Source of the DNA: Aquatica leii
Lineage: Eukaryota > Arthropoda > Insecta > Coleoptera > Lampyridae
Direction of reading: 5' to 3'
Assembly (NCBI GenBank): GCA_035610365.1
Contig: CM069434.1
Coordinates: 98,568,806-98,632,805, forward strand
Length of the DNA: 64,000 bases
Positions 10,588 through 22,255 of this stretch are shown here, piece by piece; position 1 is the stretch's first letter; every line of letters starts with the position of its first letter. The position numbers were made by a program, and so were the translations under genes. The notes under the pieces are model-generated. The model was not told the origin of the DNA. It ran no database searches and worked only from the letters and a program-made list of their open reading frames with translations.

Positions 10588-13531
10588 TTTTTTTTTTAAA
10601 TAGATTAAGTTACAATGCATCTATAAGTTTTACTTTGCGTATTAAACGGGCTTTGTAACTTTTTTCTATTTTTAATAAAGTTTGATTTTAATAATGATTG
10701 TTCGTAACATTAACTTTGTGTAGAAATTTAAACGTTACTTGATACCCACAGAGCTAAACTTTAAGTTTAATAATTCTTAAATTGTAAAAACGTATTATAA
10801 TATTTAAATAACGGCTTACAGTAGTGAATACATAGAACGAACTATGTTTTTTAAATTACATTAAACAAAATAAAAATTGAAATTATAAACAATTTTTTTA
10901 CTTTGTGAATATCTCGAAGCTACTTTTCATTACAAAATTCTGAGTACATAAACTAGATATCGGTTATTGTTTAAACAGATTTAAGTTTATTCGAATTAAC
11001 ATTTGTTAATATTATTGAAACACGTCAAATCAAAACATTTTGAAATGAGTGTCCTATATAATTAAAGTGATTTCTTTTTTTCTTAGTTACGATCTTTTAA
11101 ACTAGTTATTTAATTTTTGAACGAATGGTGAAACTAGAACCACGATGTTATTTACAATAAAATGTTTCTAAATATTTGTGATTGTGATTTATTACCTGAC
11201 GAAGAAGAACGTAGACCGCGTTCAAAAGTTTGCAAGTTTTAAATTTTTAATCAAACAATAACACCATTTCTCATAAAACAATTTTTATTAAACAGATATT
11301 CTCTAAATAGTTTATCTTTTTTTTGTTCTTTCAAAATTTTGCTTAAAGTTTTTAGTAGTTATAATATTGTAACATTTACTTGTTTAAACAATTTGATATC
11401 TATTTTGCAAAAAAGTTTCCTTTTTTTTAATTTTCAATAATTTAAGTACATTTATTGCTTTTATTGTAGGTATATCTTAAAAAAAATTATTTATTTGTCT
11501 GCTGATTGAGATTGTAGAGTATCTAATTTTAATTATTTGAACAAAAAACTAAATTGCTAAATAGTTTTTGTTAAAAACATTTTGTGACGTTTCTTAGTTT
11601 TAGAAATTTTGTCTTTAATTAGATTGTAGTTACCCGCAATAAGTTTTCTATTACAGTATGACTACTTAATTATTAACATTGAGAAAGGTTTTTTCTTCAA
11701 TCATTTCTAATGACTCCAGTAAATTCCTATTGCTTTTCTTGCAACTTTTAGCAATTTTTCATAAGTTTTTATTTTTCTTGAGATTACAGCGTATCTAATC
11801 TAATTATATATCTAATTATAATCGTTTCAAAATAAAATTAATAGTTAGTTTTCGCTTAAAATATTTGCGTGGCGTTCCTTAATTTGAAAAACTTAGTCGT
11901 TAACTACATTGTTATTCACTGTAATTACAAACTGCAAGCAAAATTTTCTATTTAACATGATTTTAATTAATTTTTGTTAACTTTGCTTTTAAGTAGTTTA
12001 CTGTCTTACCTTAATAATCTTAAATTGTGAAATTGTTTTTGTTAAAAATGTTTTTTCTTTCTTTCAGTAAATCATTAACTTAAAAGTTTATTGGTTAGTA
12101 ATCACGTGTTTATTACAAAAATGAATAATATTTTCATTTGGTTAGCCATTTATTAGCTAAGTAGTATACTACATTTTCAATAAAATTGTGAAAATAACCA
12201 CATTTTTCTGCATTGTCTAGTTGAGGTGTAAAATAAGTCTTCAAGTTATTCACTATTTGAAACGTGTTCTATACTTATAAAAATATATTTCTTTATGTAT
12301 GATTTTCGAATAACTTTGATTTAGTAGATAAAATACAACTGTAAAAAATATGTTCTTGCAATGTCTGCTTTTAATTTTAAGCAATTGTAACGTTATAATA
12401 TTTACAGACTGATGTACACAGTTTGTAATAATAATGTAAAAGAAACGTAGACATATCTTATTCGGAATTTTATTTCACCAGCTTAGAGAAAGGTGTATTA
12501 ATTTTTTTAGCAGTAGTTTTTGAATTAGCTGACATTGCAAAAACTTTGTTAAATTGTGTTTTTAGAGAAATTTTATATAAAACAAGTTTTAACGGGTCCA
12601 TCAAAATTTTTGTTGACAAATAAAATACAAAATAATGTTACTTCAAAAAAAACTTTATTGTTTCAATAATGTTGTTTAGTTTCGACGTTAGCTACAATTG
12701 TTATTTTTATGACGTTTTTTTTAGTCTTAAAGATTTAGTTATTAATTACATTATATAATTGTTTTTGCTGAAAACGTTTCTTACTGTAACAACATTGTTT
12801 GGTTTTAAAAGTTTAGTTAATTAGATCTTCATAAACTGCATTACTAATACATTTATTTACGTTTAATTTCTTGTAGATATATATGTTTTATAGCAATTTT
12901 GTATCTTTTAGTAAAGTGTACAAATAACGTTGGCGTTGTACAACGTAAGTTTCGAATAATAATAAAAAAAATTAATTTTACATTGTTACTAATGTAATGA
13001 CGTATGACTCATATCTGTAATTACCGTAGTATTGCTACGAAGACGTTTGAATAAGCGCGTTCAATTATTATTATTTATTATAAAATATGGAATTATGTGC
13101 TAAATGAAGATCTCCCAAATTATTTAGATGACTTTAGTATAGACACTGGTGGCATTTTAAGTTTTTATTGCTATAATAGTTACAAGATCATTTTTAAAAG
13201 TACAAACTTTTTTAGTAGACGAACAAGGAAATTGTGTTGACGATTTAAACTCAATTAAAATATAAAGCAATGTTTTAGAGCTTTCATTAAAACAAATTGC
13301 AAAGTTAGTGGTTAAATTTAATGTTACTATCACAATCTAAAATTTAAAAAAAAATCTTGTTCTATGGAAATTGCTTGGTTTTCAAATTACATGTTAATTA
13401 CATCAGCATTAACAATATGTTACAAATAAATTCCTAAACGTTTTGGTTTCTTATAGATACGTTTTAAAAAATATATATTTTAATTTTAAATAACAAGTTC
13501 AAACACTTTATTCTAACAATTGTATTGTAAA
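10588..13531. other. AT-rich inner part of right arm, no gene
   Basis: Mirror of 6997-9929. It holds the same degenerate internal repeats and the hairpin with hammerhead-like flanks at 11,196-11,228 (plus sense). Nothing coding is seen. Confidence 0.6.
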
Positions 13532-14523
13532 CTAGCCGCCCGGACAGACTTCATTCTGTCAAAAGTAAATAGAAAATTAAATAAATAAAACATATTTCGG
13601 AGTGATCACTTTATTTATGTCTCAGCAATAAACGACGATTACTTACAAAAATAAGTTTTTTATTTCGTACACTGCAATACTTTACAAATGTGATGATATT
13701 CAATCTAATGCTTTATGGTAGGTATACGATATTTTTGTTTGGTTGCCTGGCGCGTAAACAAATAAAGCTGACGGTTTCCCTACGCGGGAGCAGGCAACAT
13801 GCAAATGTCCACGAGAGATGCATGAGTTTTCAAGATTAACGCCGCAAACACTCAACGACTGACCCTGGTATTTATTTATTGTTATAGCAAAAGCAAGTCG
13901 CACTGGAAATTGCAGTCGTTTGAATTCAAATGGTACGTCAGTTGGTACCATTGGGATGCGGGGTATCAACACATTTTCTCTCCCTTATATTTTCCTTTTA
14001 GAATTCTTGCTTCGATCACATTGTTAAGTAAATTTTTTACTGCTAGCCGTGTGCCGCTAAAAAGACGCGATGTCCGATTAGATTGAAAATTTGCTTGGTT
14101 TGTAGCATTTCGAGTTCTTCGACACAAATTACTGCGCCTACGTTTTTGGCGGCATGGGTCTAAACGTAATCACACTGAGCACACAATTAGTTTTAAAGAG
14201 AAGTGAAAATATAAAAAACAACCAAGAAACTGCCACGCACAGAAGAATTCACGTACGATAATATTATTTTCTTTGATGACTTTTTCCAGAGGCATAGATT
14301 ATCCAAACGCGCCTTTGTTTTGTTTAGATTGACGTTGACGATTTACGTCAAATGTTTGACAGCTCGTTTGTATGTATGTGTATGTTGTTTTTACTATTTT
14401 CCACGCCATTTTTTTCTCTTCATTAAAACTGTGCCTTAAGGAACATATGACAAAAAAATAGCCGCATTGGTCCAGCCGTTCTCCAGTTTTACGCTTAGCA
14501 ACATTCATTCTTATTTATATAGA
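13532..14523 (-). mobile_element. Helitron, non-autonomous, right-arm copy (992 bp)
   Basis: Same element as 6092-6996 in inverted orientation, with the TC start (14523-14522), the hairpin and the CTAG end (13535-13532). It keeps the ~87 bp lost from the left copy, so it is the less deleted version. Presence in both arms at the same place means that it was there before the arm was doubled, or was copied by conversion. Confidence 0.85.
13700..13972 (-). pseudogene. Helitron helicase C-terminal remnant, longer copy
   Basis: 90 codons. Same FPVRLAFAITIN / YQGQSL / HVACSRVGKPS helicase motifs as the left-arm copy, here continuing into LFVYAPGNQTK and a short tail to a stop codon, as in the natural C-terminus of insect Helitron helicases. 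It is a fragment of a much longer protein and cannot act alone. Confidence 0.85.
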
Positions 14524-15289
14524 TTTCTTCTGTCAAAAATAGTTGTTTCTATATCGACATTTCTAAGTTTGAAAAGTTATGATTCAATAAGATTTTGCCT
14601 ATGAGTCAATACAATAATTAATAAAAATTAATTTGAAGGTAGGGACTTTCAGAAATTTCTAATTGTATTTAGTATAGTTTGTGTCTTCTTCGTGTTAAAA
14701 TGTGTACGAATGAGCTCTTTAATATTAAATTAAAATTTATAAATTTAAAACACGTTGATGGCATATGGGGTAAGTGTATTTTTTTTTTAAGTAATTGTTT
14801 TGTTTTTTCTTTTTTTTAAACAGAATCTAAGTTTATTACTTAATAAATAGTTAATATTGAAAAATAAACGCGCAAATTAATTTAGTTGTTTTACAGTTTT
14901 ACAAAATGATTTTGACTGTTACTGTTAGCTACTAATTTGTAACTAATATAAAATTTAAAAATTATTCCGCCTTTTTAAAAACATTTTTTACCAATTGTAA
15001 AAGTTGTTACGCCATTTTAAAACTATATTTTACTACCAACTGTTAAATTTGTTACGCGATTTCAAAATTATTTTTACTACCAACTGAAAAATTTTAAAAA
15101 CTATTTTGTCACCAGTTTTTAAATTTATTTAGCCATCTTAAAAGTATCTTTGTCGCTAACTTTTAATTTTTTTGTTTTACTTATTCAAAATTGTTTTTCG
15201 ACTTTACTTTGACTTAACTTTATATAGATTAGAATTATTGTTTATTTCTAATTCCTAATACTTGAGTTTTGGAAAATTAACGTACAACT

Positions 15290-17338
15290 TAATTCTGCAA
15301 TTTTTTTTTTAGTTTAGTTTAAAGAATTCTTAATCTAAAACTACGGTAGAATTATTACACATTAAAACCTATTTTTATTATTTTAACTTAATTGTTGTTT
15401 ATGTTAGTTTAAAAACACTTGAACTTAAATTTGTAATATTCATTCACAATTTAATTTTGTTGTTTTGCAGTTTTTTTTTTCATTTCTTCTTCTTAATCTA
15501 AAACTATTATTGTTAAATTATTTGCACATTAAAATAATAATTTTAAATAAGTACAACATTGTTTTTTGTTTTACTTATTTGAATTCATTTATGAGTATTA
15601 TTTTAACTCAATTAAAAAAATTCGTTTTAATTCATGAATCGTTAACGACTTAAATTGTGCTGTATTTAAAATATTGATAGATTTATATCATAATTATTAT
15701 TTAACTTAGTTTGAACGCGCAAATTGTTTTCGTTCTTTTCTAGTTTTTCCATTACTTCTTACTAAAGTCCTCGCAATTTAACTTTCGATGCACGTCATTA
15801 ATGACGTAAAATTCATACCACCCTATTTATAGCAAAAATTAAATAAATACCGAATTGTCTTATGGAATTTTTTTTGTCACGTTGTTGATGTGCTTACTAC
15901 AGTTGCAGCGTTGTTAGCATCTGTCAAATTTAATTTGTGTTTTTTACGTCAAAATGCTCATTGTTTTTTATAATTATTTTTGATACAAAGCTGTACTATT
16001 TTGAGCTTGAACGAGATAATGGTGGTCTATTGATATCAGTAAATGCTGTGCGAGAGGTACCCTTTTACATAATATTTAAATTGTGGTAATACATACATAT
16101 TCTACAGTTATTTCTGTATGTACAGCGGTTGCTAACAACGAGGTTCTTAGATCTCCTCAAAACGTAAGCGTAGAACACCTGTTACGAATGTAGAAACACT
16201 TAATAAAATCGTAATTCGCAATGTAATATTAAGAATATACGAAAACAGTAAGTTTACGTGATAATACCGACAACATGGTTGAATAACTACGTCACTGACG
16301 TTAATGACGTGAATCGAAAGTAAAATTGCGAGGACTATATAAAACTATTTATTATTATTTATTGTACATTAAAATCCAAATTTAAAATAAATACTAGATA
16401 CATTGTTTTTCTGTTTTACTTATTTGAATTCATTTATTAATATTATTTTATCATAATTAAAATTTCTTTTAAAACATGAATGTTGACGATATGAAATTAT
16501 GCTTTATTTAAACTTTTGATAGATATATATTACAATTATGATTTAACATAATTTTTGAAAACATTAAAACTTCAATTTGAAAAATAAACGCGCAAATTAA
16601 TTTAGTTGTTTTACAGTTTTACAATTTCATTACTTCTTAGTTAAACGTCAAATTATTTGCACATTAAAATCTAAATTTTAAAAACTGTTTTCTATACTCT
16701 TTTATTTTTTAGTGCTTGAGTAATCTAGAAGGTTCACATTTCTCTAAAAAAATCTCGTTTTAATTCATGAATCGTTGACGACTTAAATTGTGCTGTATTT
16801 AAAATATTGATAGATTTGTATCATAGTTATTATTTAACTTTAGTTTGAACGTGCAAATTATTTTCGATGTTTTGCAGTTATTTCATTACTTCTTAATATA
16901 AAGCTATTTATTATTGTTTATTGTACATTGAAATTTAAATTTAAAACAAATACTAGGTACATTGTTTTTCTGTTTTACTTATTTGAATTCATTTATTAGT
17001 ATTATTTTCCCATAATTAAAATTTCTTTTAAAACATGAATGTTGACGATATAAAATTATGCTTTATTTAGAATTTTGATAGATATATGTATATCACAATT
17101 ATTATTATCTAACATAATTTTTCAAAACATTAAAACTTGAATTTGAAAGATAAACGCGCTAAATAATTTAGTAGTTTTTTTAGTTAGTTTAGTTTACAGT
17201 TTTTACAACTTCATTGCTTCTTAATCAAAATTACTATTATTAAATTATTAGCACATTAAAATCTAAATTTTAAAAATTGTTTTCTATACTCTTTTATTTT
17301 TAGTGCTTGAGTAATTTAGAAGTTTCACATTTCTCTAA
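15290..17338 (-). repeat. tandem array ~590 bp unit, right-arm copy
   Basis: Inverted counterpart of 3850-5300. It is interrupted by the MITE at 15,765-16,337. Confidence 0.7.
15765..16337 (+). mobile_element. 573-bp MITE, TA target duplication (copy 1)
   Basis: Ends are AAGTCCTCGCAATTTAACTT and, inverted, TAGTCCTCGCAATTTTACTT, continuing TCGAT.CACGTCATTAA; TA lies on both sides. The matching place in the left arm (about 4853) has no insert, which gives an empty-site control. A second copy is at 49,902-50,476 in opposite orientation. TA duplication suggests mobilisation by a Tc1/mariner-type transposase. No coding sequence is seen. Confidence 0.9.
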
Positions 17339-17361
17339 ATTATTCCGCTATTTTATTAACA

Positions 17362-17431
17362 GTTTTCGTAGCGCAGTGGTAAAGTCGCCGATTCGTAATC
17401 GAGGAGCCCGGGTTCGAGTCCGAGTACACTC
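17362..17431 (+). ncRNA. tRNA-derived Pol III unit, right-arm copy
   Basis: A box TAGCGCAGTGG at 17369-17379, B box GGTTCGAGTCC at 17411-17421, T-run at 17437-17443. The sequence appears the same as the left-arm copy. The acceptor stem does not pair, so this is a tRNA-derived unit and not a tRNA gene. Confidence 0.65.
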
Positions 17432-17555
17432 TCAGCTTTTTTTAAATAAAAATACTTCTCGCTGGAATCATGCTACTTCATGACGCATAAAAAATTACCA
17501 GTTACGCGATGACGCACGACGCAATCAAAATTACCAATTATGCGATGATGTAACA

Positions 17556-17692
17556 ATGTAAGAGAGAGAAAAAAAATCGGTGTAAGAGAGAGAAAAAATG
17601 TGTGAGAGAGAAAAAAATGTGTGAGAGAGAGAAAAAATGTGCGAGAGAGAAAAAAATGTGTGAGAGAGAAAAAAATGTGTGAGAGAGAAAAA
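17556..17692 (-). repeat. minisatellite, right-arm copy
   Basis: Inverted copy of the 17-18 bp CTCTCTCACACATTTTTT array at 3497-3632. Confidence 0.85.
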
Positions 17693-17773
17693 CACTTTCA
17701 CAAAAGTCGCCCACGTTCCTTCCGAGGTCAGTAATGACGTCAAAAGTGGAAGGGATAGTGGGCCCTTTCTACT

Positions 17774-17779
17774 TATGCA
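17774..17779. repeat. target site duplication, right copy (TATGCA)
   Basis: Matches 3409-3414 exactly and directly abuts the CTACT end of the palindromic element. Confidence 0.9.
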
Positions 17780-18440
17780 ATTGAAAATGAACTTTACCTT
17801 AACAAAGGCAATACAAATAGCCGGTTAAACAGAAATTCAAACAGCTTCACCCTAAGTGCTACGACATGACTCAAAATTCATTAATATTATTTCTAGTTCT
17901 AGTTAAAAGTAGAAAGGGCCAAAGCCAAGGCACCAATTCGTTTAGGCAACAACCAGTTTAAAGTTCATTTTACAAGCTGACAACTAAACAACATCCAAGT
18001 TTACGTATGTGCTGTGGTTTTCAAAAAAGTCATCCCAGAAAAAGATGCCTTGCTCGAGCATGTTTAAAGGTGGGACATTGGGATAAAGTATGTCTAAGAA
18101 GCCAAGTAAAAACTATATTTGCTACAGTTTATAGTGCTAAAAATTCTAAATCAACTAATAGCCCTGCGTATTTAAATAGTATCTATAAAAATAATCCCCA
18201 ATAGATTGTTGACAATAATGCAAATCTTAGTATTAGTAATCCAGTTAAGTTTTTAGTAGACACGTTGGCTGATACTCTGTGCGTACTTTTGGAATTGCTA
18301 AATCTATATGTTTTGAGTCAAATGTTTCCATGCACTGAACCAGTATCAGATCCTGTTGGAAACAAATTAGCAGTACTCTACTACTGCTACAAATGTTATT
18401 TTTCTATCAATAGTATAAAATACATTTTAGATCAATCAGA
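17780..18440 (+). mobile_element. gag zinc-knuckle and protease part of the gypsy-like fossil
   Basis: Just after the palindromic element the translation resembles gag again. Then comes a Cys/His-rich stretch (18007-18120, CCGF...H...C...GHW..VC) like a nucleocapsid zinc knuckle, and a VDT-type aspartic protease-like stretch near 18,255. The LINE at 18.44 kb interrupts the element. It is a fossil with many breaks. Confidence 0.6.
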
Positions 18441-19350
18441 AGGTGCCAAACAAGTTGGAATAAATTAAAAACAAACATCTTAAAGGCAGCAGAAGAAGCT
18501 TTAGGGAAAAGAACGTCAACCACAAGTGGGCGACTTGCTAAACCCTGGTACAACAAAGATGTAAAAATACTAGCAGCAAAAAAAGAACAACTTATTCAAA
18601 GTATAGAAACAATAAATCACCGGAAAACTTTCAAAACTATGTAGCCGAAAGAAACAGGGTAAACAACCAAATTCGGGAAATTAAACGAAACTACTAGCAA
18701 GCCTTCACTAAAGATATGGGGAGAGATTTATACGGCTCACAGAGGAAAGTGTGGAGGACAATCAAAAGCTGGAAAAAACTAATAAACGAGTTCATCCAAA
18801 TAACCAATATATTATCGGAAGAATGGGTTAAGTACATCAATTCCTTGTTTAACAACAAAGAATTACAAAAAAACGAACCAGTTGAGCTAGCAAGAATCAA
18901 AGAGGTGGACTCTCACTTTCTTAACACTGATAACCTCTCTATTTTGGTAAAAAAAAACTAAAAAATAAAAAAACTCGGGGGATAGACAAAATTCCTAATG
19001 AACTCTTAAAATATGGATGAAGGAGATTATATTAAAAAATTAGCATCCAATTCAGGAAAATACTAAACTGCACTAAAGTCCCGTAAGTGGCGAACCAGCA
19101 TAATGATCCCAATATTTAAAAAAGCGATAAACGAGATCTTTCCAATTACAGAACAATTTCGCTACTGTGTACCATATCTAAACTTTTTACCAGTATTCTA
19201 AGAACTGAAATTGAAAACACAATCGACTTAAACGAAGAACAACAAGGTTTCAGGAAAAATCGATCGACGATAGATGCAATTTTTACGTTACGACAAATTG
19301 CTGAAAAATCTATCGAGTTTGATAAGTCCGCTTTTGTATGTTTTATTGAT

Positions 19351-19680
19351 TTGACGAAGGCTTTTGACCGCATACAATTTAACCACGCTGTAAAAATACT
19401 AGAAAAAAAACGATTACACCAGAACATAATTATGACAATAAAAAATCTTTATACTGACAACGTGGCTAAACTTAGCGCCAACAACAGCTGTACTGAAGAA
19501 ACTCCAATAAATGCAGGTATTCGGCAAAGAGATAGCTTAAGTCTTTTACTGTTCAACATCGTTATGGATAGAAATATATCTAAAATCAAACTTGTAAATC
19601 GAGGTTACAGATTAAGTAAAGAAAGCATAAACATCTTATGTTACGCGCCGCCCCGCCTTAATAGCAGAAAGCGAAAATGA
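19351..19680 (+). pseudogene. LINE reverse transcriptase fragment (palm)
   Basis: About 109 codons containing the motif A region (FDRIQFNHAVKILEK) and the INAGIRQRDSLSLLLFNIV motif B region. The canonical GVRQGDSLSP-type motif is altered (Gly to Arg after RQ). The frame is lost just at the expected YADD catalytic box, so it is inactive. In an intact copy this domain makes cDNA at a nicked target. Confidence 0.75.
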
Positions 19681-19708
19681 CCTGCAACGGCTGGCACATG
19701 CATTTTAC

Positions 19709-20194
19709 TTGGAGGCTTTCAAATTTAGCATGAAAATTTCTACTGCAAGAACGAAAGCGCTGGTGATATTTAGGAAGCCGAAACGTTGCAAGCTGGTAAT
19801 TGGAAATAAAATAATAGAACAAGTCAGCACTTTCAACTACCTAGGCACAGAAATATCTAGCCACGGAGATATCCATAGAGAAGTGTTCCGACAGACCAGT
19901 AAAGCAACAGCTATCTCGGGTTGTCTCAGAGATAACGTATGGAAAAACAAATACATGAACTTAGAGAGCAAGGTCCGCATATATGAGACATGCGTGAGAC
20001 CTATCATGACATATGCTGTAGAGACACGCGCAGACAACTTTAGAACCAAACAAATACTTAGGGCGGCAGAGATGAAAACGCTAAGGAGCATGACAGGTGT
20101 CACGATAAAAGACGAAATTAAGAATTCTGCGATTCGCGAAAAATGTAAGGTCCTAGATATTGTCAGATGGTCACGTCAACGACGAAGAGTATGA
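19709..20194 (+). pseudogene. LINE post-RT C-terminal fragment
   Basis: 161 codons. Reads NYLGTEISSHGD (thumb-adjacent motif), then ETCVRPIMTYAVET, and a basic region EIKNSAIREKCKVLDIVRWSRQRRR. The same protein continues in another frame to GRPYKRWREAWQS. This organisation follows the palm domain in many insect endonuclease-reverse transcriptases. The lost frame upstream and downstream marks it as a pseudogene. Confidence 0.75.
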
Positions 20195-20393
20195 TACGAA
20201 AATATCAATAGAATGGAAGAGTCACGAATTGTAAAAATTGCCAGGGATGGTAAGGTGGATAGCAGGCGTCCTCCAGGAAGACCTTATAAGAGGTGGAGAG
20301 AGGCATGGCAATCAAATTCCCAGAACTCGCAAGATAAGCCGAAGAACATAAGCGAGTAAGCTTAACGTAAGAGGAAGAAGAAGAAGAAGAAGA

Positions 20394-22255
20394 ATTTTTC
20401 TAAACTAAACACAAATTCGGGATTTTATCAAATCGAACTAAAATCAGAAAGTCCACTTTTGACTACATGCATTACACCCTTTGGACGTTATTTGTTTAAA
20501 CAACTCCCATTCAATATTTCCTGCGCTCTTTCTATAGCTGTTTCGAGGTTGCTCTCAGATATTCCTGGCGGTATAAGCCATATTGACGATGTATAAATCT
20601 TCGCAAATACTGTGAAAGACTTAGACACAGTTCTTTCTATTTTTAATGCAGAAGGTAGCACACTTAACAAAAACAAATGCGTTTCGATATTCAACGTGTT
20701 TAATTTTTTTGTCATATTGTTTCGGATTCCGGTGTTTCAATAGACCCAAATCGAAATAAAACCATTAAAAAAATTTATAAACTTACAAATAAAACGGAAA
20801 TCTTAAGACTGTTAGAAATGATAAACTTTTCTAGTCGGTTCGTAAAAAATAAATCACATCTATAACCACTTACCTTCATATTGAAAAAAAAAATTTTTTT
20901 AGGGAGAATTAAAAAAAATGCATTCGACATTACAAAGATGCATTTAAACGGTTCTAAAAATTTAGCGTTCTTTGATCCTATAAACAAAACAATAGTTAGT
21001 ACTAATGTATCCTGTTTTGATATCGGCAGTGCTTTAAAGCAAAGCGACAATGTTTCACGTAAGATTGTTTCGTATGCTTCCAAAATTCTATCGGTTACAG
21101 AGCGATTGTATGTTTAAGTAGAGAAAAAGGCTCTAATTCTAGCTTGGGCTAAGAAACCGATTAAGAACCATTAGTGCAAATATTGCAATAAAGACTTGGT
21201 AGTGGCCGAAACTTTTTCCAGAAATCTACAAAATTGTTTTAGCTCTAACACCGATAAACTTACTTCAGTTATAGAACCTTTTGTGTATTAAATAATAAAA
21301 ACATTACCGGTCACCAATAACTGTATAGAGAAAATCAAACAAACAAAAAATAGACTTTATTAGTAAATCATTGATAGAATTTTCGTTAACCAAATGGCCA
21401 AACAAGAATTAAGTTCTAGAACACTTTGTTCCATACTATTAATGTAGACATAATATTAACTTTACCAATGATTTACTGCTCTCTGAGACAACAAGATGTT
21501 GATTTTATTGATAAAAGTCATCAAGGCATTGTAAACTGTTGGGCCCATGCACAATTTTTAATGTGGTGGATAGATCCATCATCTCAGATAAAAAATAATG
21601 TTTGATTTTGTTCTGATTACGTTGGAAAACGTCAGAATCAATGGTATTTAATTATAACTAATTACTATTCCAGATTTATTAAAATTTTTCCATTAAATAG
21701 TTTGACTGTAAACGTTATTCTTAATCATTTAAAAAAATTATTTGCTATTTATGGCATACCTGAGGTACGCATTTAAAAAATTTGTTTCAGAATACTTCAA
21801 AAGTATAAAAAGTACCCAAACTTCCCTCAGAGTAATGGCTGCATAGAAACGGCAGTTCGAATAACAAAAAATCTTATTAAAAAAATTCAGATATTTAATT
21901 AGCTCTTTTATCATACAGATAGAATTGGGTTTCAGTCTAACAGAGGTTTTGTTTAATAGAAAACTTTGTACCTATTTGCCTATATTGCCAGATATATTAA
22001 ACAAATTGTCGATACTTCATTTTTTAATGCAAAAGAACAGATAAGAAAGGATAAACAATAAAAATGTATAATGGAAATGCAGTATGGGTTATAAGTTTGC
22101 GACAAAACGGCACTAATTATAGAGACAGATTCGAGTGCTTATCGTAGAAATATATGGTATTTTATTAAAGCGTTGTACCACATTTCCTCTAAAACCAAAT
22201 TTAATTTTACACCAAGTTTACACAAACTGAGTTTAGAACAAACGGTTGTTACAGA
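20394..22255 (+). mobile_element. pol: pol part of the gypsy-like fossil (RT, RNase H, integrase)
   Basis: Plus-strand translations resemble gypsy reverse transcriptase (about 20,400-20,720), RNase H (about 20,880-21,170) and integrase core with downstream sequence (about 21,470-22,200). It is a broken fossil with many breaks. It continues the element whose gag lies at 3119-3414 and 17,780-18,440. No 3' LTR could be placed. Confidence 0.65.

Larger units (their letters stand above)
3415..17773. mobile_element. 14.36-kb palindromic mobile element, Polinton-like ends, non-autonomous
   Basis: The element starts AGTAGAAAGGGCCC and ends GGGCCCTTTCTACT. It is flanked by TATGCA on both sides and consists of two inverted arms (3415-9929 and about 10,588-17,773) around a 659-bp spacer. 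Arms match base for base over long stretches; the right arm is longer mainly because of a MITE (15,765-16,337) and an ~87-bp stretch missing from the left Helitron. A 6-bp duplication with AG at the 5' end is the integration signature of Polinton/Maverick elements. However, I could read no polymerase B, integrase, ATPase, protease or capsid sequence, so it is at most a non-autonomous derivative. It looks structurally whole (both ends and both duplications present). High arm identity suggests a recent origin or homogenisation. It sits in a gypsy gag fossil. Alternatives are a foldback-type element of unknown class. Confidence 0.8.
10588..17773 (-). repeat. right arm of the 14.4-kb palindrome
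   Basis: Inverted copy of 3415-9929. Differences seen by eye: a 573-bp MITE at 15,765-16,337 (right only), about 87 bp of Helitron helicase sequence (right only, near 13,680-13,770), a ~16-bp indel near 11,785 and scattered single-base changes. No part of the arm order is rearranged. Confidence 0.9.
18440..20393 (+). mobile_element. 5'-truncated LINE with reverse transcriptase
   Basis: Non-LTR retrotransposon inserted in the gypsy fossil. No endonuclease is present, so the copy is 5' truncated; the left edge (about 18,440) is set by the change from gypsy-like to LINE-like translation. Reverse transcriptase segments: EEQQGFRKNRSTIDAIFTL (from about 19,228), motif A with FIDLTKAFDRIQ, a G.RQRDSL motif, and a long post-RT region (19709-20194) ending in GRPYKRWREAWQS. 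The YxDD box near 19,640 is not legible, and the frame changes there. The copy ends in (GAA)n at 20,375-20,393, the usual 3' simple repeat. The clade is uncertain (RTE- or Jockey-like). Confidence 0.8.

Noticed and set aside
3415-17773. Full Polinton with polymerase, integrase and capsid genes
   Set aside because: None of these could be read in any frame; only ends and target duplication are Polinton-like.
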